From Nectonema munidae (taxonomy: Eukaryota; Nematomorpha; Nectonematoida; Nectonematidae), in contig JAUIRK010001055.1 in assembly GCA_030549495.1 (NCBI GenBank), forward strand, positions 1 to 64,000: a stretch of DNA of 64,000 nucleotides, written 5' to 3'. The translations under genes and the position numbers were made by a program. Shown here in pieces: positions 21,891 through 34,195 of this stretch (within the stretch, counting starts at the first letter, position 1; each line of letters starts with the position of its first letter). Below the pieces are notes generated by a model, which had not been told where the DNA came from, ran no database searches, and worked only from the letters and a program-made list of their open reading frames with translations.

Positions 21891-23230
21891 TTAGAGGTAG
21901 TATAAAATGAAAAGAAATTTAAGTTGTGTAATTAACAAGTATGTAAACAAATGGATATATTTGTTTATATATATAGTTATACAATATATATTATAAAATA
22001 TAATTAATTTTTTACAAAATTGGTGAATTTAAATACTATACTTCCAGCGAAAATATTTTAATTAAATTTGCATATCGAATATGGTGCGCAGAAAAAGTGC
22101 CCTGGATTAAAAAGTAGGAAAAATGCCCCAGTAAAAATGCCCCCGAAAAAAATGCCCAAACACAAAAAATTTCAAAAATTATTAATTAAAATTTAAAAAA
22201 AAAATTTTTTTTAAAAGATATGTCAAATAAAGATTTTTTGTAAAAAAAAATAACAAAAAGTTAACTTTTCATCTAAAACATTTAAAATTTAATTAAAGTA
22301 AACTAAAAAGACTCAGCATACGACAATTTTTTAAATACAAAAAAATAATTTATAAAACAGCAAATATTTTTGGACTTTGTGTGTATCAGAACACTTTCTA
22401 AATATAATTTGTGTTTTAACTGATTTTAAGAACACATTCCCACAAATCTGCAACTTTGTTATTGTTTTCAAGAACTTTATAAAGAAAAAAAACCCTATAG
22501 ATTAAAAAATTTTTAGAAATTTAGACTTTCAAAACGGTACCAAATAAAAATATTTATATAATTTAAAAAATCCTGAAAATCAAAAATTAGGGGACATTTT
22601 TACCTACAACCATCGAATATACACTAGTTTAAAAAAATCCCAAATTGTTAGTGGAGTGGAATAGGCTTTTCATTTGAAAAATGAAGTAGTCTACCAGGCA
22701 CATTACAGGAATTGATGAATGGATATTTGATTCATAGAGAAAACAAATAACTGAAGGTTGGATAGTTTTATATGAGTGAATGTAGTCTAAAGGCAAGGAG
22801 TCTACTAGACATCCGCGATGTTTATATGAAAAATGTGATTGATTCAGGGGCAAGGATATAAAATGAAGTTATAATTGTGCAAACAAAAATAAAACAAAAA
22901 ATTAAGATCGCATTATTTCATTTACTCAGCATCATTCAAAAATAGTTTAAAAGCTAAATTGATACAAGCTACAAAAAGTAAAATAACTTTTAACATTTTG
23001 CAATGATTTGCCTTTTATAATAACTACCTGGATGTGCGCCCCTGATTTACAGATATTACAATGCAACTAAAAAACATCCGTTCGCTGATAGTTTGCAATC
23101 ACATATGTTTTCAATTGAGAAAATATTGGTGATGATGAAAATAATAACTCCTTTAATTGCATTGGCAGGATGTTAAATTTGAACACCAGCTCTTATGTTT
23201 TATTCAGTAAGTTTGGAATTTGGGTCATCA
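21891..23230. other. AT-rich DNA upstream of the first visible RFC3 exon
   Basis: I searched here for the missing RFC3 N-terminal exon (start, LWVDKYRP-like block, donor) on the minus strand and did not find it. I see no other gene. Confidence 0.4.
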
Positions 23231-23238
23231 GTCATCAC

Positions 23239-25033
23239 CAGGGCGAGTAAAAGTCAATAAAGTCAACTTTTATTTCCGTTTAGCAAAAACTCTTTGAAGA
23301 AGATCTTTACTTGTTTAGTCTAAAAAATTTTTGAACTAATTTCAAATTTTTAAGTCAATCAAAGTCAATTTTTGGAGTTTAGGTTAATAAAGTCCATTTT
23401 TATATTTAACACTTTTTGATTCAATGTGCCTAAAATTGTTATAAGCGATACATACAAGATTTCTTCTTTATATCAACATTTTGTGATATAACACACGAAC
23501 AATTTATCTGAGTATCTCAGTATCTGCAATGAAGTGATAGATATAACTGTTGAAGAGATGAATAATAGGTACAATCAAATTTTTTAATTTTTTTGCATAT
23601 ATACTTCAATATTTAAAATTTTCAAAGGTTTTCAGAAGGGCAGAACAACTTGATAAAAGGCATTGAAAATCTATGACCAAATAGGCCAAAATTTTGTTAA
23701 AGCATCTCCGAATTGTACATGATGCTCATTTTGAAAGCCAAATTCTGGTTGCTAAAAATTATTTAAAAAAGGAATTCACTCCAACAATCCATAAATGTTT
23801 GAAGGATATTCTCGGTATTTTAAATCCTTTGAAAGATGCGTTCAAAAGTGTATACGACCTGTATGTAGGTAGAATTTGAAAAACTTTAAAATATTGATAC
23901 TTTGATATTGATTTATTTTTCATTCAAAGGTGCGATTATTATCGGAATCAGAACAGCATCATGTGAACGATCATTTTCTTGTCTAAAAAGAGTTTTAGGA
24001 AGCTAAAGATCTTCAATGCTGCATGAAAGAAAAAAGAATCTAATGCTTCTTTCCTATCTAAAAGATTATACACAAAAGATTGATAACAACGAAATATTGA
24101 AACTTTTTCCAGAAAGTCTAGAAAGATACAACTTTTTTGAACAAAAAAATTCAATAATAAATTGGTGGTATACTTCCTAATTTCCGTTTACAGATGTAAA
24201 AAGGCGTTGTTTTTTTTTGAATAATATCATGTATAGCAATTTTTTTTGTTACGTAGGTTTCGTTTTGTACCCCTCTACCACCATATGCTGGAGAAAATGT
24301 CTTATTTTTTATATACTTTTGTTCCCTAGCAGGATTTATATTATAAAATTCATTATAAAATTTTGAAATACCTTCAAATATGTTTTCTTCACCCTTACTT
24401 AAAAAAGCCTCCTTGTTTTTTCAGTGACTATTGAAGGAAATTTTCAAAAAATTGAAAACAATTATAAAACTATATATTAGTATAAAAACCAATACAAACT
24501 ATTTTGCTTAAAGTTACTTAATTAATAGTTGAGAAACGTTTGAAAAAATCAAGATCGTTCTAGTGTTAATTATATTTAGTAGTTATTTTAGTAAAAATAA
24601 CTGCTCTAATTTTAAAATTGATTCCCCCCCCCTCAATCCTTGTTATGCCCCTCTGAGTTCTATTTTCTCGCTACGCCACTGATTCTAACACATAAATAAA
24701 ATTGAAAACGTAATCTTCGAAACTTACAATGAAAGGTGAATTTGATTTATATAAAAATATCGAATTTGAAGATACCCTGTGGCATAAATAAGGAACATAT
24801 TAAAAAAATAGATCTCTGCAACAGAAAAAGGAAGGATAAATTCCAGTGATTCAAAAGCTTTTGTTCAAAGATCGCGCTTTTAAAAAAATAATTTAAAATG
24901 TTGCAAGATATCTTACAATAAATAATGACAAAAGTGATTATAGAATAATTTTTTGTCAATTTTTTACAGTCAAATTTTTGAGGTTGTTAGGACAATTTTG
25001 GAATGATTTATAGGTCAACTTTGATTATCAATA
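23239..25033 (+). mobile_element. hAT element, degenerate, with transposase C-terminus
   Basis: The left end CAGGGCGAGTAAAAGTCAAT and the next about 250 bp nearly match the left end of the element at 50231-51157. On the plus strand, 23694-23879 encodes KHLRIVHDAHFESQILVAKN. About 23932-24150 encodes IIIGIRTASCERSFSCLKRV, the hAT C-terminal dimerisation motif (ERSFSxLKRV), then MLHERKKNLMLLSYL. One in-frame stop follows the motif. An 8-mer GTCATCAC occurs directly before the left end (23231-23238) and at 25034-25041. If that is the target duplication, the right terminus has decayed, so the right boundary is tentative. A foreign MITE end (CTACGCCACTG, to 24680) may lie inside. Confidence 0.65.
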
Positions 25034-25199
25034 GTCATCACTCATTATATACTTTTTAAATATTGAAAAAGTGAAGGCAATGAAGGGGTATGCTCATTGT
25101 GTTCATACCCCCTCCCTCTCCCTATAATTTATCATGTCCCACTCTCCACTAGATTTGCCTTTATATATACAAATGTATATACTTTTTTGTAGTTCACTC

Positions 25200-25366
25200 C
25201 AGTGGCGGATCCAGAAATTCACCATAGGTGGCAAATTTAAAAATACTACCATACAAGTCGTGATGCTTTAAGAAAGAGCAAAAACAACATGGGTAATTTC
25301 TGAAGCGATTCTTTATAGGGAGCCTAGCCCCCCCCCCCCCCCCCTCCCCTTCTGGATCCGCCAGTG
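25200..25366. mobile_element. hAT-type MITE with poly-C tract
   Basis: This 167-bp element starts CAGTGGCGGATCCAGAA and ends TTCTGGATCCGCCAGTG, near-perfect inverted ends. Both sides carry the exact 8-bp duplication GTTCACTC (25192-25199 and 25367-25374). A long C run occupies about 25328-25344. Confidence 0.92.
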
Positions 25367-25374
25367 GTTCACTC

Positions 25375-26234
25375 CCACTTAGAAACAGCCTTACATCCTC
25401 CCTATCTTTAGAGTGTAGAGACTTGTTTAAAGTAAGATATTTTTAATTAATTACCAGCTTACAATTTTAAATAATCCTTACTCATAAACCTTTATGTTTG
25501 TTAAACCGACCATATACAGTGCCATCATTGTGAAATAGCAAAATTAAGCCTTATATAAGAAATAATTTATAGTATCCGTCAGAAAATGAATAAAAAATAT
25601 TGTTATAAGTTTGCATTAGCAATACCAAAGGAAACTCAAAATCTTATTTAGTGATTGAATCAAAATCATGGTTACGACCCTAGCTTAGCCTTTTATTGTA
25701 AATCTATTTAAATTAAAATAATTTAGATATTACAAGTTTTTTGAGTTTTTCTGCTTGATCTTTATGATAATCAAGCTTATCAAATGAATTCGGCCTATAT
25801 TTGTCAATCCAAAGCGACATTAAGTCTTAAATTCAAAATATATAATACTAGTACAAATTGATGATAAAAAAGAAAATTATAAATTTTGTGAATTTTATAA
25901 TTTTTGCCTAAACTATAAAAGTAAATCAAATTGATGCAGAAAACAAAGATATACTGGTATGTAAGAAAAAAGCAATGCGTGTGGTCTTAAATAAACTGCA
26001 CGCTTGGCATACTTCTAAGTTCTTTTATAAAAATAATATTCTAAAATTTGATGATCAGTATTATATTTAAAGTATTACATTATTTTTAACTTTTCCTATT
26101 TAAATTCATGTCAAGTTTTATCTCATGTTTTCTCCGATTGGTTTATCTCTAGATAGGTTTAAGGTTTTTATTTTGTAACTTTTCTGAAATATATAATTTC
26201 CTCTTATTTCTTAAATAACTATGAATATGAATGT
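25375..26234. other. AT-rich non-coding DNA
   Basis: I see no gene, element end or repeat pair. Confidence 0.4.
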
Positions 26235-26258
26235 GTAGGTAGGTAGGTAGGTAGGTAG
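26235..26258. repeat. (GTAG)n microsatellite, possible LINE 3' tail
   Basis: This is six perfect GTAG units, (CTAC)n on the minus strand. They lie about 175 bp past the end of the minus-strand LINE coding region and may be its 3' tail. Confidence 0.85.
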
Positions 26259-29200
26259 AGATGTCAAAGCACTTTCCAAATTTAATTGATATGCTTGCAA
26301 ATTGCTTGATGGGGGTTGAAGAGAAGAATGCAAAGAAGAATATTAGGAGTATTCTAGAAATAATAAATATATATAGAGAAGGATAGTCCGTTTTACTGTG
26401 GGCTGAGGTGAAGGATGGTTTCAATAGTTCCTATCAAGCGAAAAGTAAGTTTAAGAGTTCTGGGTAAGTAATGATGTCGCTTAGATTAGTTGGAAAGTGG
26501 CCAAGTGTTGAGGCGCATATGTTGATAAGTTTGTGTCGGTGTGAGATGAAGAATGGGCAGAGAAAGGCGAGGTGATATGGTGTTTCGAAAAGTGCGTTGC
26601 AAAACCGATAGGTCAAGTTGTCTGAGAGTTTAATGCGAAAAAAATAGGTTTTGCAGGGGCAATAACCCGAAAGCCACCTAATAAGAGATCTCGATGGAGT
26701 GTATTTGTGCGAAGCCCAAGATTGGTGTATGGTATTGATGTTTGATATGCGCGAAAGCAGGGTGTTTGTGGAGTTGGTGAGGGAGTTTTGCCATTGGTTT
26801 TGAGTATGCATGGAAATGTTGCGTAGTAAGACGTTGGGGTATACTGAGGTCAAATGTGTTATGCAGGGTCTTGATAAGGTTCTTTTGGCGAGATGGTCAA
26901 CATGCAGGTTTTCATGTATGTTGGAGTGAGCGGGGCACCAGAAAATGGAGACAGTGGAATGAGTGGAGAGGAGTCGTAGTTTTGAGAACAAGATGCAAGC
27001 AAGGATGGGAACGTTTTTGATAAGGTGTAGATCACGCCTGATGTTTAAGGAGCCTGTATAGTAATGAATATGAGTGAAACGTGTGAAGATATTGATGTGT
27101 TGGATGATCTGATCGCATGAAGTGATTAAAGCTTGACATTCAGCATCCTAAATTGTAGTTAAATTATTTAGAGGAGAGCTTGTAGAAAAGAAGGGAGATA
27201 GAGAGGCGCCTGCATTAAAAGCAGTGGCGATAGCGCATTTTTGCAATGACTTGGAAGCGTCTGTGAAGATTTTCAGGGTTGAAGAATCGGAGCGATGTCT
27301 GAGTTTTTTACCTGTTTAGCGGCGAGAGATTTGTTTGTGTGAGTAGTGATAGAAAAAGGAAGGGGCGAAGAGGGGTGTACTAATGTCGTGGGGTGTACCT
27401 TAGTGTGTATGAGGTAACGGTGCGAAGTAAGAAGTGATGTGTGAAGCAGTTTCGTGTGAGGGTGTGATGCGTTCAGTGGAAGATGTGAATGGGAGGCTGA
27501 AGATGGGGGAAGTAGAGATTTGTATGTGCAAATGTAGCATCTGATGAATGTCTCTTTCAGTTGGATTAAAAGTGGTGTGCAGTTCAGTGTGATTTCTAGA
27601 ATAAATGTTGGGGTTGTGTGATAAGCTTTCGAGATAGTTAATAGACTGAATCTATGGATTTTTAATAAATATGTAAGGGTGGATGGGTGAGCAAGCGATG
27701 ACACCCATGAGAGGATGCCGTATTGGATTACCGGAAGAATGAGAGATTTGTAGATGAATAAAGAATGATGGATACTTAGACCTTATTTGTATGAGATTGC
27801 TTGTCTTAGTTGGAACAGAGTCTGTGATAGTTTGATGTAGGTGTTTTTGAAATGTATGCACCATTTCATGTTTGTTTGAAAGGTAAACCTAGATACATGA
27901 TTGTGGTTGCGGGTTGAATGAGGGTGTTATGATTGGTAAGCAAAGCTAGATGTGGGGAGTGTTTGCGAGTGAAATGTATTAGGGTGGTTTTGGATGTGTT
28001 GAAAGATATTTTTAGCGAGGTGGCGGTGAAGTTCAGGATGTTGAAAAGTGAGGCGATATTCTGGAGATTTTCGTGTTGTGTGTTTGCTGAGAAAGAAAAA
28101 AGAAGATCGTCGGAGTAGCACTGGGAAATGTGAGATTTAGACTCGAGGAGATCTAGGAAACGATTGATGAGAATGAGCCAGAGGATGTCAGAGAGGCAAC
28201 CTCCTTGGGGAGTGGAGAGAGGAGTGTATGAACTGCGCGAATGGATTTTTCACGGAAGATTAAGCAGCGGTTTTGTAGGTAGTTGCTGATTAGCTTGATT
28301 ATGTAGGGTGGGATATTTTTTTGAGATGCATGTTGAGGATGATAGCGGGGTGCCAGGCGCTGTTGAATGCGTTATCGATGTCGAGGAAAAAGACTGATGC
28401 CGTCTTTTGGGATGCTATGGAGTGTTCTAAATACTCGGTCAGTTTGGAGAGAGCTGACTCAGAATTCCTGTGCGGGAGATATGCAATGTCTGATGGGTGT
28501 ATGAGGTTGTTCTGTGATATATAATGAATCAGCCTTTTGCGAATTACTTTTTCTAATAGCATGCCTAAAACAGGGAGGATAGTGATTGGTCGCCAGTTTT
28601 TTAGATTTGAGGGTTCTCTGTGTGGTTTAGGCAGAAAGAGGAGTTTGCCTATTTTCCATATTGATGAAAAAAAGGAGTTTGATAAGCATGCGTGTATATG
28701 TGGAGTAGATTGGTATGTAAAAGGTGAAATGATTTTTTAATGTGGGTTGCGGTGATCGTGTCGTGGCTGTGAGCTGATTTTTGTCTGAGTGAGTTTACCG
28801 CCTGAGATAACTCTCTTAGTGTGATGGGAGGGAAATGTGAGGGGTTTAGCGATGATGTTAGTCTTTGCGAGAGTAAGCGTTGGGCAGCATGGTATGGATA
28901 ATCGTTGTGGGGATTGTCGGCGTAAAAAATAGAGGAGAGAAAAGGCGAGTTTATGAGGATTGTGTTAGTGTCTGTGTTTGGAAGAAGTTGATGGAGATTT
29001 GAAGGATGTTTTTTTTACTTTCGTGAGTGTGTTGATTATGGGCCAGGGGTTGGACGATGAATTGGAAGTGAAATTGATCCAAGCATCTCGTTTCGCTTTT
29101 TTTAGGGAGCGAAGATAGAGATGTCGGATACTTGAGTATAGAGAAATATTAGATGAAGAGGGATCCTTTCTTAAATTTTTTAGAGCCTGACGCAAGGTTT

Positions 29201-31067
29201 TCTTTTGTTGGTTTAAGGCTGAGGTCCAGAAGTATGGATGTTTCCTTCTGGGAAATGAGATAGAAGATGTGGACAGGTTGATGGCAGAAGAAAGTGTGTT
29301 ATTGATTTTGAGAGCAGCAACTTCTATCTCGGTGGTTGTAGATAGCGCGGGTATGGATTCAGGTATCTGTGTTATAAGTGTTTGCAAAAATGTGCACCAG
29401 TGAGTGTGCTTTGCAGATGTTGTTAAGGCGCGGGTATGGAAAATTGAGATGAAATCAATCTGGAAAGTGATGTAGTGGTGATCAGATGCGTATGGTTGGT
29501 CGAAGAGGGTCTAGTTAAAAATGAGATTGTGAATGTTTGGTGACGCTAGAGTGAGGTCGATGTGAGAGGAAATTAAGTTGTTCTGAATGATTTTGAAGAA
29601 GGTAGAATTTTTTGTGTCGTCGCATATTCGTAGGTTATGTTGTGTGATAAAAGATAGGGATTCAACGCCTCGCATATTTTCCTTATGGTCCCAAAGGAAA
29701 GATCGGACGTTACAGCCTGGTAAGATTATTAAATAATATGAATTAGATAGTGATGCGATGTGGGCTTTAGCTTGGTTCAGAGAATGTATGAAATCGTTTT
29801 TGAATGCTTTGGGGTTGGAAGGAGGCGAGTAATAGGAGCAGAATTGGAGAGGTGCGTTTTGAGAGAAAATTATTGTGATTACGTATTGTTGTGACGAGAA
29901 TTGAGAAAGAAAAGATAAATTTAGTGTAGACCTTATTAGCATGCATGCGGAGTAATGAGTTAGAGGTGAGGTGTAGAGAGAGGTGTATTCATTTGTATGA
30001 GGTGGAGGAGAGAGTTTTGAAGTGTAGGGTTCATTTAGAGAGAAAACCTCTTAGGATTAAGGAAGAGAATGTTGAGAAGATTTGACCATCTATGGAAGAG
30101 TGCTTCAGATTAATATGAAGAAAATTTAGCATATGAAGTTTTTGATGGTATTTGTGTGTACCTCGTTGAGATTTTTAAGGTGTTGAATGCGAAAAGGGCA
30201 TATATCAGATGTGGAAGGATGATTCTGATGGCAGTTTGAGCATGATATTTTAAAAGGGTCTTTATTGAAAATGCATATGGAGATTGAGTGACCCCTTTGC
30301 CGCAGTGGTTGCAGTGTAGAGATGAGGATTTACATTTTGATTATGTGTGGTGGAATTTTAGACAGTTGTCGCATTGTGTAAGACATGATTTGAAGATTTT
30401 AGACTAAAGAATTGTGTGGTTTAGAATGATTTTAGGATTTTCGCAAAGATGATTGAAAAGTGTTTTGGTGGATGTTTGAAATGATATAGTGTAGGAGTAC
30501 AAGCCCTTTTTGCCTAATTGTTTAATTGACGTTAGTGAGCCTAAGTCTTTAAGGAAGCAGTTCTCATGTAGGAATTGTGTAGCGATATTTTCAATAGGGA
30601 TGTCAATGGGGATGCCCGAAAGGACTAGACGTGGAATACTAGGTGGGATCTCCTGTGCGGTGATGCCATTATTTGCTAGTGATTTTATGGCCATTTCTTT
30701 TTGTGTATTGTTATCGAATTGAAATAGGAGGGTTCCTGAAGATGAGCTGCGCGTGTTTTTAATGTTAATAGAATGTTTGTGGGTTTCCATATTTTTTATT
30801 ATGTTTTTTTGAAATTAGCTTTATCGGTTCTACTTTTGGGTGGATCTAGTAGTGTGAGCATAATTGATAGATCTGGATTAAGAGTTTTCTTAGGTTTAGG
30901 GATTGGGTGTAATGTAAGTGGTGCGCTCGCTGTTGGATTAGGTTGATTTTGTTCAAAACTTCACTTTCTCGTGCTTCGCGTCTTTGTTTCATTTTTCTTT
31001 TTGCAGCTCCAGAGAGATAATTATGATTTTTGCCTCTTTCACGAAATACACCACTTGTAAAACTCAT
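26259..31067 (-). mobile_element. I/R1-group LINE with ORF1, endonuclease, reverse transcriptase and RNase H
   Basis: The minus strand encodes a full domain set in order. ORF1 starts MSFTSGVFRERGKNHNYLSG (31067) and continues ETHKHSINIKNTRSSSSGTL (30790). The endonuclease has LPGCNVRSFLWDHKEN and SSHIDLTLASP (29942-29511). The RT has DIAYLPHRNSESAL and VFFLDIDNAFNSAWHPA (28562-28299). RNase H has VSIFWCPAHSNIHENLHVDH (26991), and a C-terminal Cys/His knuckle has CNALFETPYHLAFLC (about 26600). RNase H plus an APE-type endonuclease places it in the I/R1/LOA group. Eight or so frame breaks are present, including a stop and shift inside ORF1 near 30846. The plus strand is strikingly G-rich here, unlike the flanks. 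The motif-B and YADD region is broken. Confidence 0.85.
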
Positions 31068-31147
31068 CTTTTTATTTATCTAAAACGTTTAAACAAAAAA
31101 TAGCATCATTTTTATTTTTTTACAATAAAAAAATAGTAGATTAGTCA

Positions 31148-32266
31148 CAGGCGTCCGCAAAGAGGGTGGCAAAATAGGCATTTTCCTTCCTCTGGAAAAA
31201 TGTAAAAAAATTTTGAATGTATAAAATGTATCAAATATAATCAAATATCTAAATGCATAAGATGCATTAGTATCAAGAAAATAAACAAAAATAATATGAT
31301 CTAATTAATACATTTTATATAGATATCTGGGAGCAGGGCCGTAAACCCAGAAGGACGAGAAGGGCAAAGCCCCCTAAAAAAGTTTGCCCCTCATTCGTCC
31401 AAAAATACTTTTTTTCTTCATGATTGAAAGGCCTATTTTAACATAACCTTTTCAAAATTGCATGTCAATATAGATTATTATAGAAAGAAATCAATCATTT
31501 ATCTACATTTTCACTTTATTTCTATCTTATTTTCTTTTTTTCAACTTGTTTATTTTCTATAAGCACATCATACATTCTGTTTTATTATTTTTTGATAATG
31601 ATGAGCTAACACACGATCAATAATGTAAACAAAAATATATAATTCTATTTCTATATATCGTTGACGATACACACATGGACTCTTTTTTAACCTATCATAT
31701 CATAGCAATGTTTTATAGCAATAAGACTTAATACATCCCACTATATCTAAATTGTCTAAAATATTCAGGTATTGTGTCACCATACACAACCGAGTTAGCG
31801 CAGTTCTTGGAACGGTTTATACCCAAATTCTTTCCAGCCTCTGTCAAAACCTCATATTGCAATATGATTGCGTTGGCATTTAATTAACTTACAATACTCT
31901 CCTTAATCAATAATCTTTGAAAAAAAAATTATAAACAAATTTATTTTGATAGTGAAACCATATTCAAAAAATTTAGATTTTCAAAAAACTAAACAAGTTA
32001 AAAAAAAGTAAAAAATTACTTACTTTTCAGGGTAAACTAAATATTAAGATATCGGAAAATATTAAAAATTTTTAAATTTAATCTTTGCCCCTCTCTTCAA
32101 ATAAATTTTCTGGACACACCCTTGCCTGGAAGCATGTATTATTATTATCATAGTATGAAAAATGCATGTTTTAAAATCACATTATTTTTTTCACAAATTA
32201 TTACATTATTTTTATATTTGAAAAAAAAAGTTTGCCCTCCCTACATTTTTTTTTGCGGACGTCCAT
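31148..32266. mobile_element. Putative MITE with TCCGCAAA inverted ends, containing a second MITE
   Basis: The left side has CAGGCGTCCGCAAAGAGGG and the right side, read inward, CATGGACGTCCGCAAAAAAA and then GGGAGGGCAAAC. The shared TCCGCAAA and GGG...GGCAAA blocks suggest one element. No target duplication was seen, so the exact ends are uncertain. Confidence 0.5.
31334..32124. mobile_element. hAT-type MITE nested in the 31148-32266 element
   Basis: It starts CAGGGCCGTAAACCCAGAA and ends TTTTCTGGACACACCCTTG, partly matching inverted ends. Flanks TCTGGGAG (31326-31333) and CCTGGAAG (32125-32132) match at 6 of 8 positions, as an aged hAT duplication would. Confidence 0.6.
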
Positions 32267-32618
32267 GCGCCTTGTATAAACAAACAAAGAAACACTTACA
32301 AAATTCAAACGTTGCAAATCACAGATAAATAAAGATAATGTTAAAAAGATAATGCCAGGCAGCAATAAACTTGAAGAGAGAAGAAAATGAAAAGACAAAA
32401 ATTACGTCATTCTATTTTGAAGCTCTTTGACAATTTTTGAACAATCAATCAAACTTCTTTCTTTATTATCTTTATGTTATATTTAAATCAATATAATGTA
32501 TTATATATTCAATATAATTGCTATATCCTTTATTAAAAATCAAAGCTGCTTGCTGGGCCCCTCAAAATGCGGGGTCTGTGGCATAAGCCAAGTCAGCCAA
32601 TAAGTTAATCCGGGCCTG

Positions 32619-33030
32619 GTTAGAAGCCTCAATTTTCGATATTGTATTGTACTGCAATTCAGACATTTATCTATAAATAGGCTTAAGTAGTTAAAACTTT
32701 CAACATACAAACTAGGATCAGGAATAATAGTGTCCTTACATTTAGAAAGGCATATTGCCTGCATTCATTCCTATTAATTTCAAAGAGTTACCGAATAAAC
32801 TCTTAACTTTGATTATAAAATGGAAAAAATAATGTTTGATAGAAAAAATTGTATAGATATAATATATGAACATAGAGAACAAAGAGAAGCATGATCTTTT
32901 TGTTTCAAGTTCGATAATGGCCTCTTTTCTTTTTTGAATTCACTCACAAATTGTTGTACCTAATTTTATTTAATACTTTTTTTCAATTAATCTCTACGTT
33001 TTATTTATTATCAATCATTTAAAATAATTT
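32619..33030. repeat. Direct repeat copy 1 (partner 33561-33988)
   Basis: About 410 bp beginning GTTAGAAGCCTCAATTTTCG and ending TCATTTAAAATAATTT recur at 33561-33988 in the same orientation, over 90% alike by eye. The minus strand reads KDTIIPDPSLYVESFNYLSL, a protein-like stretch I do not recognise, so the repeat may be the 3' end of an unknown element. Confidence 0.85.
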
Positions 33031-33560
33031 ATTTAATACTTTTTACTTTTGCGGATTTTAATAAACTAGTACTAAAATTTGAAGAATATAAATTTAAGAT
33101 TTATCTTAAATATTGGCTAATGCCAATATTGAGAATTGCAACAAAATTTAAAGGGATTGCTTCAAAATTTAAGCGGGATTGTGATAAAATTAGAAAGATT
33201 GAGATAAATATAGGGGGATTATGAAGGATTGCGTAAAAAAGTAAGGTCCAATGATAACGAATGCGGCTGGAAAAATAATAGTGAACATGATAAGATTCTG
33301 AATAGAAAGTAAGGAAAAATCTTCTAAGAAATGTTTTGAAATTTTGGCAAATGGATTTAGTAGTACACAAAATGTACGATTCTGTTTAGGTTGAATATGG
33401 GTGAAACATCAGCCATCATTTCTGAATGCATACTTTTCAGATTAGTAGTCTTATTAAAATTAATTTAAATAATTAAATAAATGGAAAGTGTAAGAATACG
33501 TGAATTTTTTATAAAATAATCATTAAGCTTTTTTTTGTATACGAATAATTTCATTGTAAC

Positions 33561-33988
33561 GTTAGAAGCCTCAATTTTCGATATTGTATTGTACTTCAAT
33601 TCAGACATTTATCTATAAATAGGCTAAAATAGTTAGAACTTTCAACATATAAACTAGGATCAGGAATAATAGTGTCTATACATTTAGAAAGGCACATTGC
33701 CTCCATTCATTCCTATTAATTTCAAAGAGTTACAGAATAAAGTCTTAACTTTGATTATAAAATGGAAAAAATAATGTTTGATAGAAAAAATTGTATAGAT
33801 ATAATTTATGAACACAGAGAACAATCTTTTCGGGAAACCAATTTCAAGTACTATAAAAAGATTCAAGTTTGATAATGGCCTCTTTTCTTTTTTGAATTCA
33901 CTCACAAATTGTTGTACCTAATTTTATTTAATACTTTTTTTCAATTAATCTTTACGTTTTATTTATTATCAATCATTTAAAATAATTT
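33561..33988. repeat. Direct repeat copy 2 (partner 32619-33030)
   Basis: Copy 2 differs by small indels, including a region at 33820-33862 that replaces about 20 bp of copy 1. It lies inside the inverted-repeat element 33051-34806, while copy 1 lies outside it. Confidence 0.85.
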
Positions 33989-34036
33989 CTCTTACCAATT
34001 TATCTATCACGTATCATTATTTATTTCTGATTCATT

Positions 34037-34195
34037 ATGTTTAACATGAAAAAATTAAGGGAATTATTTCTAAAAATTGTTTCTCTTACTAAAAAAGAGA
34101 TTAAAGCTAATCTAGCCCAAGTAATTGATGAGTTTGAATTGAATAGCGATTTATTTCTTAAATTTAATAAAATTGATGCAGACATAAATTATTAA
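34037..34195 (+). CDS. Small open frame inside the inverted-repeat element, unknown product
   Basis: This is 52 codons from ATG to TAA, reading MFNMKKLRELFLKIVSLTKK, then EIKANLAQVIDEFELNSDLF and a short tail. The composition is helical and Lys/Leu-rich with no signal or motif. It may be a leftover of a transposase or chance; I do not recognise it. Confidence 0.25.
   Translation: MFNMKKLRELFLKIVSLTKKEIKANLAQVIDEFELNSDLFLKFNKIDADINY

Noticed and set aside
22060-22620. Possible element in the A-rich stretch with repeated AATGCCCC-like words
   Set aside because: No inverted ends, target duplication or coding signal could be shown.
24240-24680. Separate hAT MITE ending CTACGCCACTG before ATTCTAAC
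   Set aside because: Only a right-hand end is visible; I could not find a left end or a matching 8-bp duplication, so it is mentioned only within the larger hAT entry.
28321-28740. Plus-strand open frames inside the I/R1 LINE
   Set aside because: They are antisense to the RT region; low T-stop density comes from the G-rich strand.
32619-33988. Direct repeats read as paired LTRs
   Set aside because: There is no TG...CA end, primer-binding site, polypurine tract or retroviral-type protein between them, and the interval is only 530 bp.
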